Positions 7,972 to 15,728 of a stretch of DNA of 64,000 nt are shown here, in pieces (within the stretch, counting starts at the first letter, position 1; the number at the start of each line of letters is the position of its first letter). Both the position numbers and the translations under genes were made by a program. The notes under the pieces were generated by a model. That model searched no databases. It was given only the letters and a program-made list of their open reading frames with translations, and had not been told where the DNA came from. This DNA comes from Planctomycetaceae bacterium (GTDB lineage: Bacteria; Planctomycetota; Planctomycetia; Planctomycetales; Planctomycetaceae). The stretch is taken from contig JAWKUA010000012.1 in NCBI GenBank assembly GCA_041398785.1, positions 167,649 to 231,648 of the forward strand, given 5' to 3'.

Positions 7972-9501
7972 CTACTCCGCTTCCGCGGGCGGATTTGCGT
8001 TGGGACGATTGCCGCTCTGCAACTGAACCCGCACGTCCCAGACGTGAAGTCGGAATGGCGACAAGGGGCGGCGAGAAGTGAACGGGGTGGCGAAGCCGGG
8101 AGGTGATGCGGGGCGGTTCTGTTTGTCGGAGAAAAGCTGCATCGCCAGTTGATGTCCGAACGGTGACCACGCGGCGTGCATGACCTGTCCCGGAAGTTCG
8201 GCCGATGCGATCAGGCTGCCGTCGTGAACCTCGAACGCATTGATGAACGTGACTGCATTCCTGTTGCCTCCCGATCCGTACTGGCGGTCGACGGTCAGCA
8301 GGATCGAATCCGTCGGATCGAACGACATCGCCTGAATGTCGGCGCGAGCGTTCGTTGCCTTGACGGAAAACCTGCTCAGCAGGCTACCGTCTTCAAGCGA
8401 TCGCAATTGCAGTTCGTCAGACGAAGTCAGCAGGGCGAATCGAGCCGGATGAAGCAGTCCTTTGATGTGCTGCGAACCGGCATCCAGCGCCAGCAGTGAC
8501 GGCGGGCGTCTGAGAGATTGCTGCCATTGCGGCTCGCCTGTCGCGACGTTCAACGACAGAATCAGGTAGTCGCCCGGCGAACGATACGACGGAAACAGCG
8601 TCGACGGCATCTCGGGGTTCTGCCGTGGAATTTCCCTCATTCCATCGAACACGCGTCCGAACGAAACCAGAAGCGACTGACAGTCCAGCGAAAACGCCAT
8701 GTCTTCGACTCGCCCTTCATGCGGCCGAAGTTTGTGCACCCGTCGAAAGTTTCGCGGCGCGGGGCTGTCGTCATCCGGCTGAAACGGCCATTCGGGCGTC
8801 ACGAGTCCGATGGGCCGATCCGGCAGCGGCTGACCTTCGGCGGCCCACAGTTCCACGGTGCCGTCCATCTTCCCGACGGCAAACAGACAGCCGCCGGGAG
8901 CCGCGAAGACCTTGCGAACGTCGGCATTGCTGTATCGCAGACCGTTGGAATGTCTGTCAGCGCGATGGCTGACATCCAGTTCGGCGACCGGCAGCGGTTG
9001 GTCTTCGTCAAAGGTCTGCAGCAGAGTTCCATCCGCTGCGTCGCGGAAGCACAGCCGAGTGAATTCACCCAGCGTCGCGATCACTTTCCCGTCACCGGAC
9101 AACGCTGCGTGGTACAGTCGCTCGGTGGAATGAAGCTCAAAGAATTCATGCTTGAGCCGCCATTCCGGGCCTTCGGCGATGGCGCAGACGTCGGCCGATA
9201 CGGCGACAAGCTGGCCTCGTCGTCCGAAACTCAGCCTCGGCACCGAGAGCCTGCTGTCGTCCAGATCGCGGATGGAATGTCCCGTCATCTCAATCGTGGC
9301 GTGCGGCCAGCGACTGCCTTCGGGCACCGTCACGGTCGGCGTCGGTGCGTGCTGCCAGACAGCTTCCAGGTCTGCCAGCCGCTGCTGTTCCCGGCGATAG
9401 TCGGCAAGCACGGGAACCAGGTGCCAGCACACGGCCACCGCCGAAACCAGCAGCCAGACGGATAGAAAAATCCGAAACGGTGATCGCTGTTCTGTGAACA
9501 T
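7972..9501 (-). CDS. Membrane-anchored beta-propeller (WD40-like) protein of the GntR/ABC operon
   Basis: A 509-residue protein with one N-terminal transmembrane segment (about residues 10-32), then a region rich in repeated strands such as 'VAVSADVCAIAEG', 'HAALSGDGKVIATLGEF', 'VEDMAFSLDCQSLLVSFG', 'IQAMSFDPTDSILLTVD' and 'HAAWSPFGHQLAMQLF'. These are degenerate WD40/YVTN-like blades. The C-terminus is Pro/Ser rich. It starts 27 bases after the permease gene stop, so it is almost certainly translated from the same mRNA as the ABC transporter. No enzyme motif was found. It may be an extracytoplasmic partner of the transporter, but this is inference from position alone. Confidence 0.75.
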   Translation of the reverse strand: MFTEQRSPFRIFLSVWLLVSAVAVCWHLVPVLADYRREQQRLADLEAVWQHAPTPTVTVPEGSRWPHATIEMTGHSIRDLDDSRLSVPRLSFGRRGQLVAVSADVCAIAEGPEWRLKHEFFELHSTERLYHAALSGDGKVIATLGEFTRLCFRDAADGTLLQTFDEDQPLPVAELDVSHRADRHSNGLRYSNADVRKVFAAPGGCLFAVGKMDGTVELWAAEGQPLPDRPIGLVTPEWPFQPDDDSPAPRNFRRVHKLRPHEGRVEDMAFSLDCQSLLVSFGRVFDGMREIPRQNPEMPSTLFPSYRSPGDYLILSLNVATGEPQWQQSLRRPPSLLALDAGSQHIKGLLHPARFALLTSSDELQLRSLEDGSLLSRFSVKATNARADIQAMSFDPTDSILLTVDRQYGSGGNRNAVTFINAFEVHDGSLIASAELPGQVMHAAWSPFGHQLAMQLFSDKQNRPASPPGFATPFTSRRPLSPFRLHVWDVRVQLQSGNRPNANPPAEAE

Positions 9502-9528
9502 GATTCAGTCTCCACTCGTTGCAGGCTT

Positions 9529-10971
9529 TCAGGCCAGATCGATCCGACACCATCGGCGGAATGCATAGGCCGTCGCAGCGACTCCGACACACAACATTGC
9601 CATCGACGCTACGACAACAGCGTTCGTCTGCAGAACATTGGTCGCTCCCATGAAGGTCCATGTGGCCTGGCAGATCATGACAAGCACGATCATGCCGACC
9701 ATCTTCCAAAACATCGAACCCAGCGATGCGGACAATGCCCCGCATCCAAAAATCATGACGTGAGCCGACAGCAAATAGACGGCCGCAGCGGCAAGAATCG
9801 GCGATGTGATGAACTCGCGGAACCACACGAACAGTATGGGAATTTGAATAACGAGCCACACAACCTGCAGCGTCACGATGGTTCGCAGGACGGCCAGGCC
9901 GTTTTCCACGACCCAGTCGCGGCGAGTCACCGGCCGCAGTGATTCGTATCCCAGACGCGCCCAGCGCTGCACCTGCGGCAGCCAGCACATCCACGAAAGC
10001 ATCAGCGACCACATCAGCGGAAACGACATTAACCCCGCAAAGCTTTCGGCGGTCTTTGGATTCGCTCCTCCCATCATCTGCAACGGAGTGAGTTCAACCA
10101 GGCACGCCATAATCGCCGTGAAAACGATTCCCTGCGGCCAGTCCACCGCCAACTGCCAAAGCCGGATGCGTTCCCGTCGGCCGACCCCAGCTCGCTGAGT
10201 CAGTTGTTCCAGCCGCCGCGAAGCTCCGAGCAGGAACCATTGAAACCGCTTTGTATTCCATCCCGGCTGCTGCCACAGAGCCCTCTGGCGGCGACGCATT
10301 TCGGCCGCCTTCAGATCCCACATGTTCATAGGCATCACTGCGGCGTACGACGGATCTTCTTCTGTCAGTTTCGACAGCTGATAAAACATCCGGACGGCCA
10401 TCGCGGCTGCCGTCGACAGCAGGCTCAGCATCAGAGCCGTTCGCTGACCGTCCTGAATTTCGAACACGGCCATTCGCAGCGGACCAGCAAACATCGCCGC
10501 GAACAGACCGAAGAAGTAGATCACTCCAACGGTATTCGCATTGGCCATGATTCCGAACACAGCAACCCAGGCACTTAGCTGAATCGTCACGTGGCCGGCC
10601 GCCGATCCTCCGGTTGCCGCGGCCAGCAGAATGCCCATGCTGACCGGGACGACCAGCAGGAAGGCTCCCACCGCCAGGTGAGGAAACCGGTAACCGGGAA
10701 CAAGCGACGCTTCCGGCGTTGCCAGTTGCTGTTTCAAATGAGCCCCCAGGAACATGGCCGGAAAAATCAAAAAGATGCCGCCCATCGCGGCCTCGCGAGG
10801 AGTCTCGTCCGACAAGATCGAGACGAATACCGGCAAACCGGCAATCAATCCAAACGCCAGAATCGCCAGAACCAAGAGGCGGCGGGTCAAATACGAGTTG
10901 ATCACCTGAAGATAGACATTCGGTGACCCCGTCAGCCGCTTGGCCAGCACCAGATCAGTTGTCGCTGACAT
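9529..10971 (-). CDS. ABC transporter permease (YtrC/D-like multi-span protein)
   Basis: A 480-residue polytopic membrane protein with about ten hydrophobic segments (for example LLVLAILAFGLIAGLPVFV near the N-terminus and a helix pair near the C-terminus). The start at 10971 (MSATTDLVLAK) was chosen because the longer frame overlaps the upstream ATPase gene and has no membrane-protein character. It lies 92 bases downstream of the ABC ATPase gene and 27 bases upstream of the beta-propeller gene. The substrate is unknown; a loop with 'RRQRALWQQPGWNTKRFQW' is strongly basic and probably cytoplasmic. Similar GntR-ATPase-permease groups respond to envelope stress or antibiotics. Confidence 0.82.
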   Translation of the reverse strand: MSATTDLVLAKRLTGSPNVYLQVINSYLTRRLLVLAILAFGLIAGLPVFVSILSDETPREAAMGGIFLIFPAMFLGAHLKQQLATPEASLVPGYRFPHLAVGAFLLVVPVSMGILLAAATGGSAAGHVTIQLSAWVAVFGIMANANTVGVIYFFGLFAAMFAGPLRMAVFEIQDGQRTALMLSLLSTAAAMAVRMFYQLSKLTEEDPSYAAVMPMNMWDLKAAEMRRRQRALWQQPGWNTKRFQWFLLGASRRLEQLTQRAGVGRRERIRLWQLAVDWPQGIVFTAIMACLVELTPLQMMGGANPKTAESFAGLMSFPLMWSLMLSWMCWLPQVQRWARLGYESLRPVTRRDWVVENGLAVLRTIVTLQVVWLVIQIPILFVWFREFITSPILAAAAVYLLSAHVMIFGCGALSASLGSMFWKMVGMIVLVMICQATWTFMGATNVLQTNAVVVASMAMLCVGVAATAYAFRRWCRIDLA

Positions 10972-11063
10972 GAATGTTCTTTCTATCCGGACAGTCCCGG
11001 GATCGATGCATCTGTGACAAGGCTTCCGTCGCGCGCTTGAATCGGTTCGACAAATGAAACCGG

Positions 11064-11966
11064 CTAGGAAATATCCACCAGCGGCGAGTGGTGCAGTTCC
11101 AGGAAGATCTCTTCGAGGTTGAGATCTTCCACATCGATTTCGGCCTGCCATTCGTGACGCAGTCGCTCCGGCAGCGACGGGTCGAAGTCACGCACGCTGA
11201 TCACGGCGCTGCGGCCGTTGCGGTCGCAGTTCAGCAGGCCGGGAACGGTGTTGATCCCGTCCGGCAGAGTACCCGCGACGGAGATTCGCAGGCGCTTCAC
11301 GCTGTCCTTCAGAGAACTCAGTTCGTCGTCCCACGTGATCGTTCCATTCTGCAGGACAGCCACCTGATCGGCGACTCGTTCCAGATCCGACGTGATATGG
11401 GTTGAAAACAGCACCGTGCGTTCGCCCGACATCGCCATGTCCAGCAGCGTCGCCAGAAACCGACGGCGAGCGTCCGGGTCCAGGCTGGCGACGGGCTCGT
11501 CCAGAACCAGCAGGTCCGGTTCGTGCCCGAGTGCCATCACGATGGCCAGCTTCTGTGTCTGACCGGTCGACAGTGTGCCGACTCGATCGTCCACGGGAAG
11601 ATTCCATTCGGACACAAGCCGGGCGATGAGTTGATCGTTCCACCGAGGATAGAAGGCTCGAATATAGGCAATTATCTGCCGCACCTTCATCCACGGATAG
11701 AGACTCACTTCCTGAGGCACATAAGCCAGGCGGGCCTTCGCTGCGGCGGACAGTTCCAGAGTCGGCTCACCAAATACGGTGATCGTTCCCGCCTGTGGCG
11801 TCTGCAGACCCAGTGCACACTTCAGCAGTGTGGTCTTGCCGGATCCATTGGTGCCCAGCAGTCCCGTGACCGTGCCCGGACGCAGCGAATAGCTCAGCGC
11901 ATCCAGCACCGTCTTCTGTCCGAAGCGTTTGGTGACGTTATGCATTTGAATGATGGAATCAGCCAT
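11064..11966 (-). CDS. ABC transporter ATP-binding protein (YtrB-like)
   Basis: A 300-residue nucleotide-binding subunit with all canonical motifs: Walker A GTNGSGKTT (about residues 37-45), a Q-loop in 'LAYVPQEVSLYPWM', signature LSTGQ, Walker B LLVLDEP and the H-loop in 'VLFSTHI'. The C-terminal ~90 residues form an extra domain common to the multidrug/gliding (CcmA-like) subfamily. Its start overlaps the end of the GntR gene by 8 bases, a sign of translational coupling. The same strand and spacing link it to the permease at 9529-10971. Confidence 0.95.
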   Translation of the reverse strand: MADSIIQMHNVTKRFGQKTVLDALSYSLRPGTVTGLLGTNGSGKTTLLKCALGLQTPQAGTITVFGEPTLELSAAAKARLAYVPQEVSLYPWMKVRQIIAYIRAFYPRWNDQLIARLVSEWNLPVDDRVGTLSTGQTQKLAIVMALGHEPDLLVLDEPVASLDPDARRRFLATLLDMAMSGERTVLFSTHITSDLERVADQVAVLQNGTITWDDELSSLKDSVKRLRISVAGTLPDGINTVPGLLNCDRNGRSAVISVRDFDPSLPERLRHEWQAEIDVEDLNLEEIFLELHHSPLVDIS

Positions 11967-12357
11967 TCTTCAAGTCCTTCAGCAACGGAGACAACGCGGA
12001 CAGCACCTGTTCGCGGGACAGTTCCAACTGCTTCGCCTGAGCGGCCACCTGTTCGAGCAGCGGTTTGAGAGACTGTTGTTTTTGTCGCACCGTCGACGGC
12101 CCGGCGGCATTCGACGATACGCGCATGCCCTGGCCTCGCACACGTTCCAGCACGCCGTCGCGTTCCAGCAGCGAATAGGCCTTGGACACGGTCATGGGAT
12201 TGATCTGCAGTTCTTCGGCAATCTGCCGAACAGACGGCAGCAGTTCGTCGCCGTTGAACTTCCCGGCCGCGACCAGAGTCTTCACCTGATCCATCACCTG
12301 CCGATAGATCGGCACGCCGGACGAGGGGTGGATCTGAAACAGTAGTCTGGGACTCAT
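11959..12357 (-). CDS. GntR-family transcriptional regulator, YtrA subfamily
   Basis: A 132-residue regulator. Residues 1-75 hold the GntR winged helix: 'SGVPIYRQVMDQVKTLVAAGKFNGDELLPSVRQIAEEL' then 'INPMTVSKAYSLLERDGVLERVRGQGM'. The effector domain is very short (about 50 residues), as in the YtrA subfamily, which usually represses its own ABC operon. It overlaps the ATPase gene by 8 bases. A perfect palindrome typical of YtrA-like operators lies 130 bases upstream at 12487-12508, so autorepression is likely. Confidence 0.93.
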   Translation of the reverse strand: MSPRLLFQIHPSSGVPIYRQVMDQVKTLVAAGKFNGDELLPSVRQIAEELQINPMTVSKAYSLLERDGVLERVRGQGMRVSSNAAGPSTVRQKQQSLKPLLEQVAAQAKQLELSREQVLSALSPLLKDLKNG

Positions 12358-12486
12358 ACGTCTTGCTGTCGGGCCATTCTGTATTCATCAGAGCCGCGGC
12401 GTCTTTGTGCGACGATACGACAGGCCGCGAGTTTCGCCGTGATGCCACTGCGTTCGACAACGGACCCGCGGCAACACTCGAAGTGT

Positions 12487-12508
12487 GTGTATTACTACAA
12501 TAATACAC
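12487..12508. promoter_or_regulatory. Palindromic operator for the GntR/ABC operon
   Basis: GTGTATTA and TAATACAC form two perfect 8-bp arms separated by 6 bp (CTACAA). It is an AT-rich island in otherwise GC-rich DNA and lies in the intergenic region upstream of the gntR start at 12357. YtrA-type repressors are known to bind inverted repeats of this kind (GTnTA...TAnAC), so this is the probable autoregulatory site. The downstream leader (12358-12486) shows no other feature. Confidence 0.8.
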
Positions 12509-12621
12509 ATGCAGGCGGGTTTCAAGCGAAAGCTGGCCGATAGCAGATTTTCAGTGAATCCGATGAACCGAGACAGCCGCTTTTGTCTCACAACCGTGAA
12601 TCAACCGGGCTGATCAGGTAA

Positions 12622-12820
12622 CTCAAGGGCGAACGCGCCTTGAGCCGGCAGCGCCGGCGGCCTTCTCAGGACGCGGTCCTGACACACTTCCAACTGCCGA
12701 ATAAGCGTGACCGTGGCACCGCTATCGTTCCTGCGGTAGGCTGTTGTACAAGGCGGACTTCGCCGCGCATAAGACGTGTTGCCGGCGATGCGGCTGGTAA
12801 GCGAAGGGGCAAGTCGCCCC
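12622..12820. repeat. Cluster of short GC-rich hairpins in the gap before the DUF1579 gene
   Basis: This gap (12509-12858) holds no gene but at least five short perfect stems: CTCAAGG/CCTTGAG (12622-12644), GCCGGC pairs (12644-12658), TCAGGAC/GTCCTGA with a 3-base loop (12666-12682), GGCG/CGCC (12752-12764) and GGGGC/GCCCC (12806-12820). Such runs of diverse small hairpins look like degenerate repeat debris or a structured 5' leader. No known riboswitch or leader peptide was recognised. Confidence 0.5.
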
Positions 12821-12858
12821 GCGTCACACCGCGAATCACCATCTACGGGGAAGAAACC

Positions 12859-13413
12859 ATGAAACGTTTTGCAATCGCTGTTTCCGTGTGCTTCGCACTG
12901 ACTGCTGGCGTGACACTGTGTGCTCAGCAGCCACCGCAGTTTCCTGCCGAAAAGGAACATGCGTGGCTGCAGCAGTTCGTCGGAGAATGGGAGTCTGAAT
13001 CGGAAGCGTCGATGGGCCCAGGGCAGCCTTCGATCAAGGGCAAAGGAGCCATGTCTTCGCGGATGCTGGGTGAATTCTGGGTGGTATCAGAAATCACTGG
13101 CGACATAGGCGGCGGCAGCATTCATGCGATCCAGACAATCGGCTACGACCCCAGGAAGAAAAAGTACGTTGGGACATGGGTCGATTCGATGATGAATCAC
13201 ATGTGGAAATACGAAGGCGCCGTCGATGACTCCGGCAAGCTGCTGACGCTGGAAGCTGAAGGCCCCAACTTCATGGATGAAAAAAAACTGACGAAGTTCC
13301 GGGATTCGTACGAATTCAAATCGCCGGACCACATCGTGGCAACATCGTCGATGCAGGGTGAGGACGGCAAGTGGATCATCTTCATGACCGGTCACATCCG
13401 CCGCGCCAAGTAA
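12859..13413 (+). CDS. Secreted DUF1579-family protein
   Basis: A 184-residue protein starting at the ATG at 12859, with GGGGAAG just upstream; the open frame extends to 12640, but those residues are Arg-rich and unlike the family. Residues 1-22 are a signal peptide (VSVCFALTAGVTLCAQ). The mature part carries DUF1579 hallmarks: 'HAWLQQFVGEWESE', a 'MGPGQPSIKGKGAMSSRMLGEFWVVSE' strand pair, 'TIGYDPRKKKYVGTWVDSM' and 'GKLLTLEAEGP'. This lipocalin-like fold binds small ligands in some relatives, but no function is established. It is a single-gene unit. Confidence 0.9.
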   Translation: MKRFAIAVSVCFALTAGVTLCAQQPPQFPAEKEHAWLQQFVGEWESESEASMGPGQPSIKGKGAMSSRMLGEFWVVSEITGDIGGGSIHAIQTIGYDPRKKKYVGTWVDSMMNHMWKYEGAVDDSGKLLTLEAEGPNFMDEKKLTKFRDSYEFKSPDHIVATSSMQGEDGKWIIFMTGHIRRAK

Positions 13414-13846
13414 TGGTTGCCGTGCGGCGCCGCGTACGCTCGCGGATCATGTTCCGGTTTCCCACCGTTGACGATTGAGAGTCATTCCCGCGAGGGCGTG
13501 TCCGAGACGCGAAATCGGACGCGGCAGCAGTAGCGGACACAGCCCGGGAACGAAAAAACATCCGAGGATCTCGATCGTGTCCGCCAGATAGAGACTGCGA
13601 CTCACCTGGAAACCGTTTCGAAATTCGTTCGTGCGTTCGGTCCCTACACGCCGCGGCGTTCCTGTTTGCCATCATTCCGGCGCAGGCGGGATTCCAGCCC
13701 GGATCGCTGAATGCCCGCTGTCAGCCCGGGCGATTCACGGAACCGGGGAAGGGGGCAGGCTCCGAGAGCCACCTGCGGCCGCAACCGAAATCCGACGATC
13801 TTCCGCTCGGCGTCTCCTTTCCGGCGAGGTGCGGACCCAACAAAAG
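13414..13846. other. Non-coding gap with a dispersed GCGCAGGCGGGAT-type repeat
   Basis: No convincing gene was found. Near 13667-13700 there is a sequence close to the common dispersed repeat CATTCCNGCGCAGGCGGGAT; related units in opposite orientation lie at 19527-19595. The rest (13414-13660) has no recognisable feature. Any upstream part of the GH97 remnant that follows has decayed beyond recognition. Confidence 0.5.
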
Positions 13847-14269
13847 CGAACCCGCGCGCATCAACTGGCGATGTATGTGATTTACCAGAACCATCTGCCC
13901 ATGCTGGCTGATTATCCATCTGCTTTTTCGGGCCAGCCGGACTGGAAGTTGCTGGCGCAGATTCCTTCGAACTGAGACGAAACACGCGTTCTGCATGCTG
14001 AGTTCGGTAAGTGTCTCGTCATCGCCCGCCGATCGGGTAACGACTGGTATCCTGGTGGCATGACGGCGACCGAAGGAAGGACTTTGAAGCTGCCGCTTGC
14101 GTTTCTTCGCGGCGGTTCGTACCAGACCGAATTGTATCTGGACGATCCGGCAGCCGGTCCGACATCCGTGAAAAGTTCGCGGCAGGCCGTTTCGGCGGAA
14201 GACTCGCTGGAGGTTCTCATGCCTGCATCCGGCGGGTTCGCCGCGCAATTGACGCCAATGGAGCGTTGA
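13847..14269 (+). pseudogene. Remnant of a GH97 glycoside hydrolase (C-terminal part only, in-frame TGA)
   Basis: One reading frame carries the C-terminal signature of GH97 alpha-glucosidase/galactosidase enzymes: RTRAHQLAMYVIYQNHLPML, ADYPSAFSGQP, then a TGA stop at 13973-13975 exactly where the family has Trp before DETRVL, then DETRVL, VIARRSGNDWYPGGMT, RTLKLPLAFL and the closing 'SLEVLMPASGGFAAQLTP'. Only about 140 of the usual 600-700 codons remain; everything upstream, including the catalytic barrel, is missing. A TGG-to-TGA change accounts for the stop. The distal part could look like an intact 69-codon gene from 14060, but it is a domain fragment. Identification is from remembered family motifs. 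Confidence 0.8.
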
Positions 14270-14328
14270 TGCCGCCGCGAACCGGTCGACGAAGGTCTTG
14301 CTGCCGGTCGGTCGCGGGCAGCGGCGCG

Positions 14329-15405
14329 TCACACCTTTTGCGGCGGTGTGTAGGGGTTGACGACTGCCTCGGCGCGGCTGTCACTGATCTGCCGGTCGCT
14401 GGTGTCGGAATCGTCGGCGACGTGGCTCAGATCCCGCAGACTCAGGCCCAGCGAATTCAGGAAGTAGACTCCCAGAAGCGTCACCGGAATATACATGCTG
14501 AGGTGGTAATACAGTGACGATCCCAGCACGAGCGACGGGTCCGGCTGAACGGCCAGCGTGGCCATACTGATCTTGAAGCAACCCTGGATGACGCCGAAGT
14601 AGCCGGGAGTCGACGGCACCGTCACGCCCAGCGCTGTGACACCGGTTACGATCAGCCCGGCGGCGGGAGTCACCGGAATGTGAAACGCTGTCAGAGCCGT
14701 GTAGGCGATCATTCCGTTCAGCAGCCATTGGGCCAGCGAACTGGCGGTGATCAGAACCAGTGCCTTACCGTTGCGAAGTGCCTGAAGTCCGGCAGCTCCG
14801 CTGCGCAGCATTTCCAGAAGCTTGTTGCTGAGTCCTTCGGGGACAAACGGCAGGCGGTTCAGCACGGCCATCGTGAAGCGGACGAACTGCTCCGTCCAGA
14901 TCAGAAACACAACAACACACAGCACAACGCCGGCGGAGGCAATGCCCAGGAACTTAGCGGCGTTGCGGTATTCGTCCGGCAGATCCTTCGTGAAGACCAG
15001 TCCCAGGCTGAACAGTGCCAGAATTGCCAGGACGTCGAAGATGCGTTCCAGCACGACTGTCGACAGGACAGTGCTCGCGGGCACTTTGTGTTTTCGCTGT
15101 ACCACGAAGACTCGCACGAATTCGCCCAGGTGCGCGGGCAGAATGTTGTTGGCCGCGAATCCGATCAGCAGCGGTGCCATCAGTTGTTTCGTCGACAGCG
15201 GCTTGACGGGAGCCAGCAGCCACGACCAGCGCATTGCTTTCAGCCAGTAGAAGCCGAACAGCAGCAGCAGCATGACGGGCAGCGTCAGGTAATTCGCCTG
15301 CTGAAAACCGGCCTGCAGTTCTTCGCGCGACGTTCCCTGCATCGACCACGCGAACGCGGCCACGGAAACCAGAATGCCGATCAGCAGGCCGAGAAAGCGT
15401 TTCAT
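14329..15405 (-). CDS. Lysylphosphatidylglycerol synthase-TM / flippase-like membrane protein (UPF0104)
   Basis: A 358-residue polytopic protein with about eight transmembrane helices. It has the family's signature segments: 'YWLKAMRWSWLLAP', 'APLLIGFAANNILPAHLGEFVRVFVV' and 'STVVLERIFDVLAILALFSLG', then 'GVTALGVTVPSTPGYFGVIQGC'. The family (AglD/MprF-flippase-like) moves lipid-linked molecules across the inner membrane; the substrate here is unknown. The C-terminal 35 residues are hydrophilic and acidic. It is convergent with the GH97 remnant and not obviously in an operon. Confidence 0.9.
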   Translation of the reverse strand: MKRFLGLLIGILVSVAAFAWSMQGTSREELQAGFQQANYLTLPVMLLLLFGFYWLKAMRWSWLLAPVKPLSTKQLMAPLLIGFAANNILPAHLGEFVRVFVVQRKHKVPASTVLSTVVLERIFDVLAILALFSLGLVFTKDLPDEYRNAAKFLGIASAGVVLCVVVFLIWTEQFVRFTMAVLNRLPFVPEGLSNKLLEMLRSGAAGLQALRNGKALVLITASSLAQWLLNGMIAYTALTAFHIPVTPAAGLIVTGVTALGVTVPSTPGYFGVIQGCFKISMATLAVQPDPSLVLGSSLYYHLSMYIPVTLLGVYFLNSLGLSLRDLSHVADDSDTSDRQISDSRAEAVVNPYTPPQKV

Positions 15406-15635
15406 GACTGGCGACGTCGCGCGGGGAAAAGGCGAATGCTCAACCCGTGGTCGCAGAACAGACCATCAATGTGGTGTCTCTGAAGGTGCAGGCCTGATCC
15501 GCGACCACGGGCTGAACCAAGTGCCCGGGAACCAAAGTATAGGCCACAAACACCGCTCGTGCAGAGGCACGTTTTGATCCGAACGTTCCGCACAACCGGA
15601 ACACGCCGATGCCGGGCGCGAAGCTCAACGCATGA

Positions 15636-15685
15636 CGCGACTCCGATCCCGCCGATTCACAGCGACGGGAATGGAATTCCGTCGT
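15636..15685. repeat. Degenerate copy of the 7825-7876 inverted repeat
   Basis: The order of blocks matches copy 1: GCGACTCCGATCCCGCCG, a short loop, then CGACGGGAATGGAATTCCGTCGTACA. The two arms no longer pair perfectly. It lies in the 323-bp gap (15406-15728) between the flippase gene and the malate dehydrogenase gene; the rest of that gap contains nothing I recognise. Confidence 0.65.
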
Positions 15686-15728
15686 ACAGTAATGCACGTC
15701 AACCAAGGGCCGGCCGCGAAGCAGAATC

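Noticed and set aside
12640..12858. Upstream extension of the DUF1579 gene
   Set aside because: Arg-rich translation of the hairpin cluster; the signal peptide and ribosome site place the start at 12859.
13973..13975. TGA read as Trp (recoded stop) in the GH97 frame
   Set aside because: The 5' two-thirds of the gene is missing and other genes use TGA as a stop, so a dead gene is the simpler reading.
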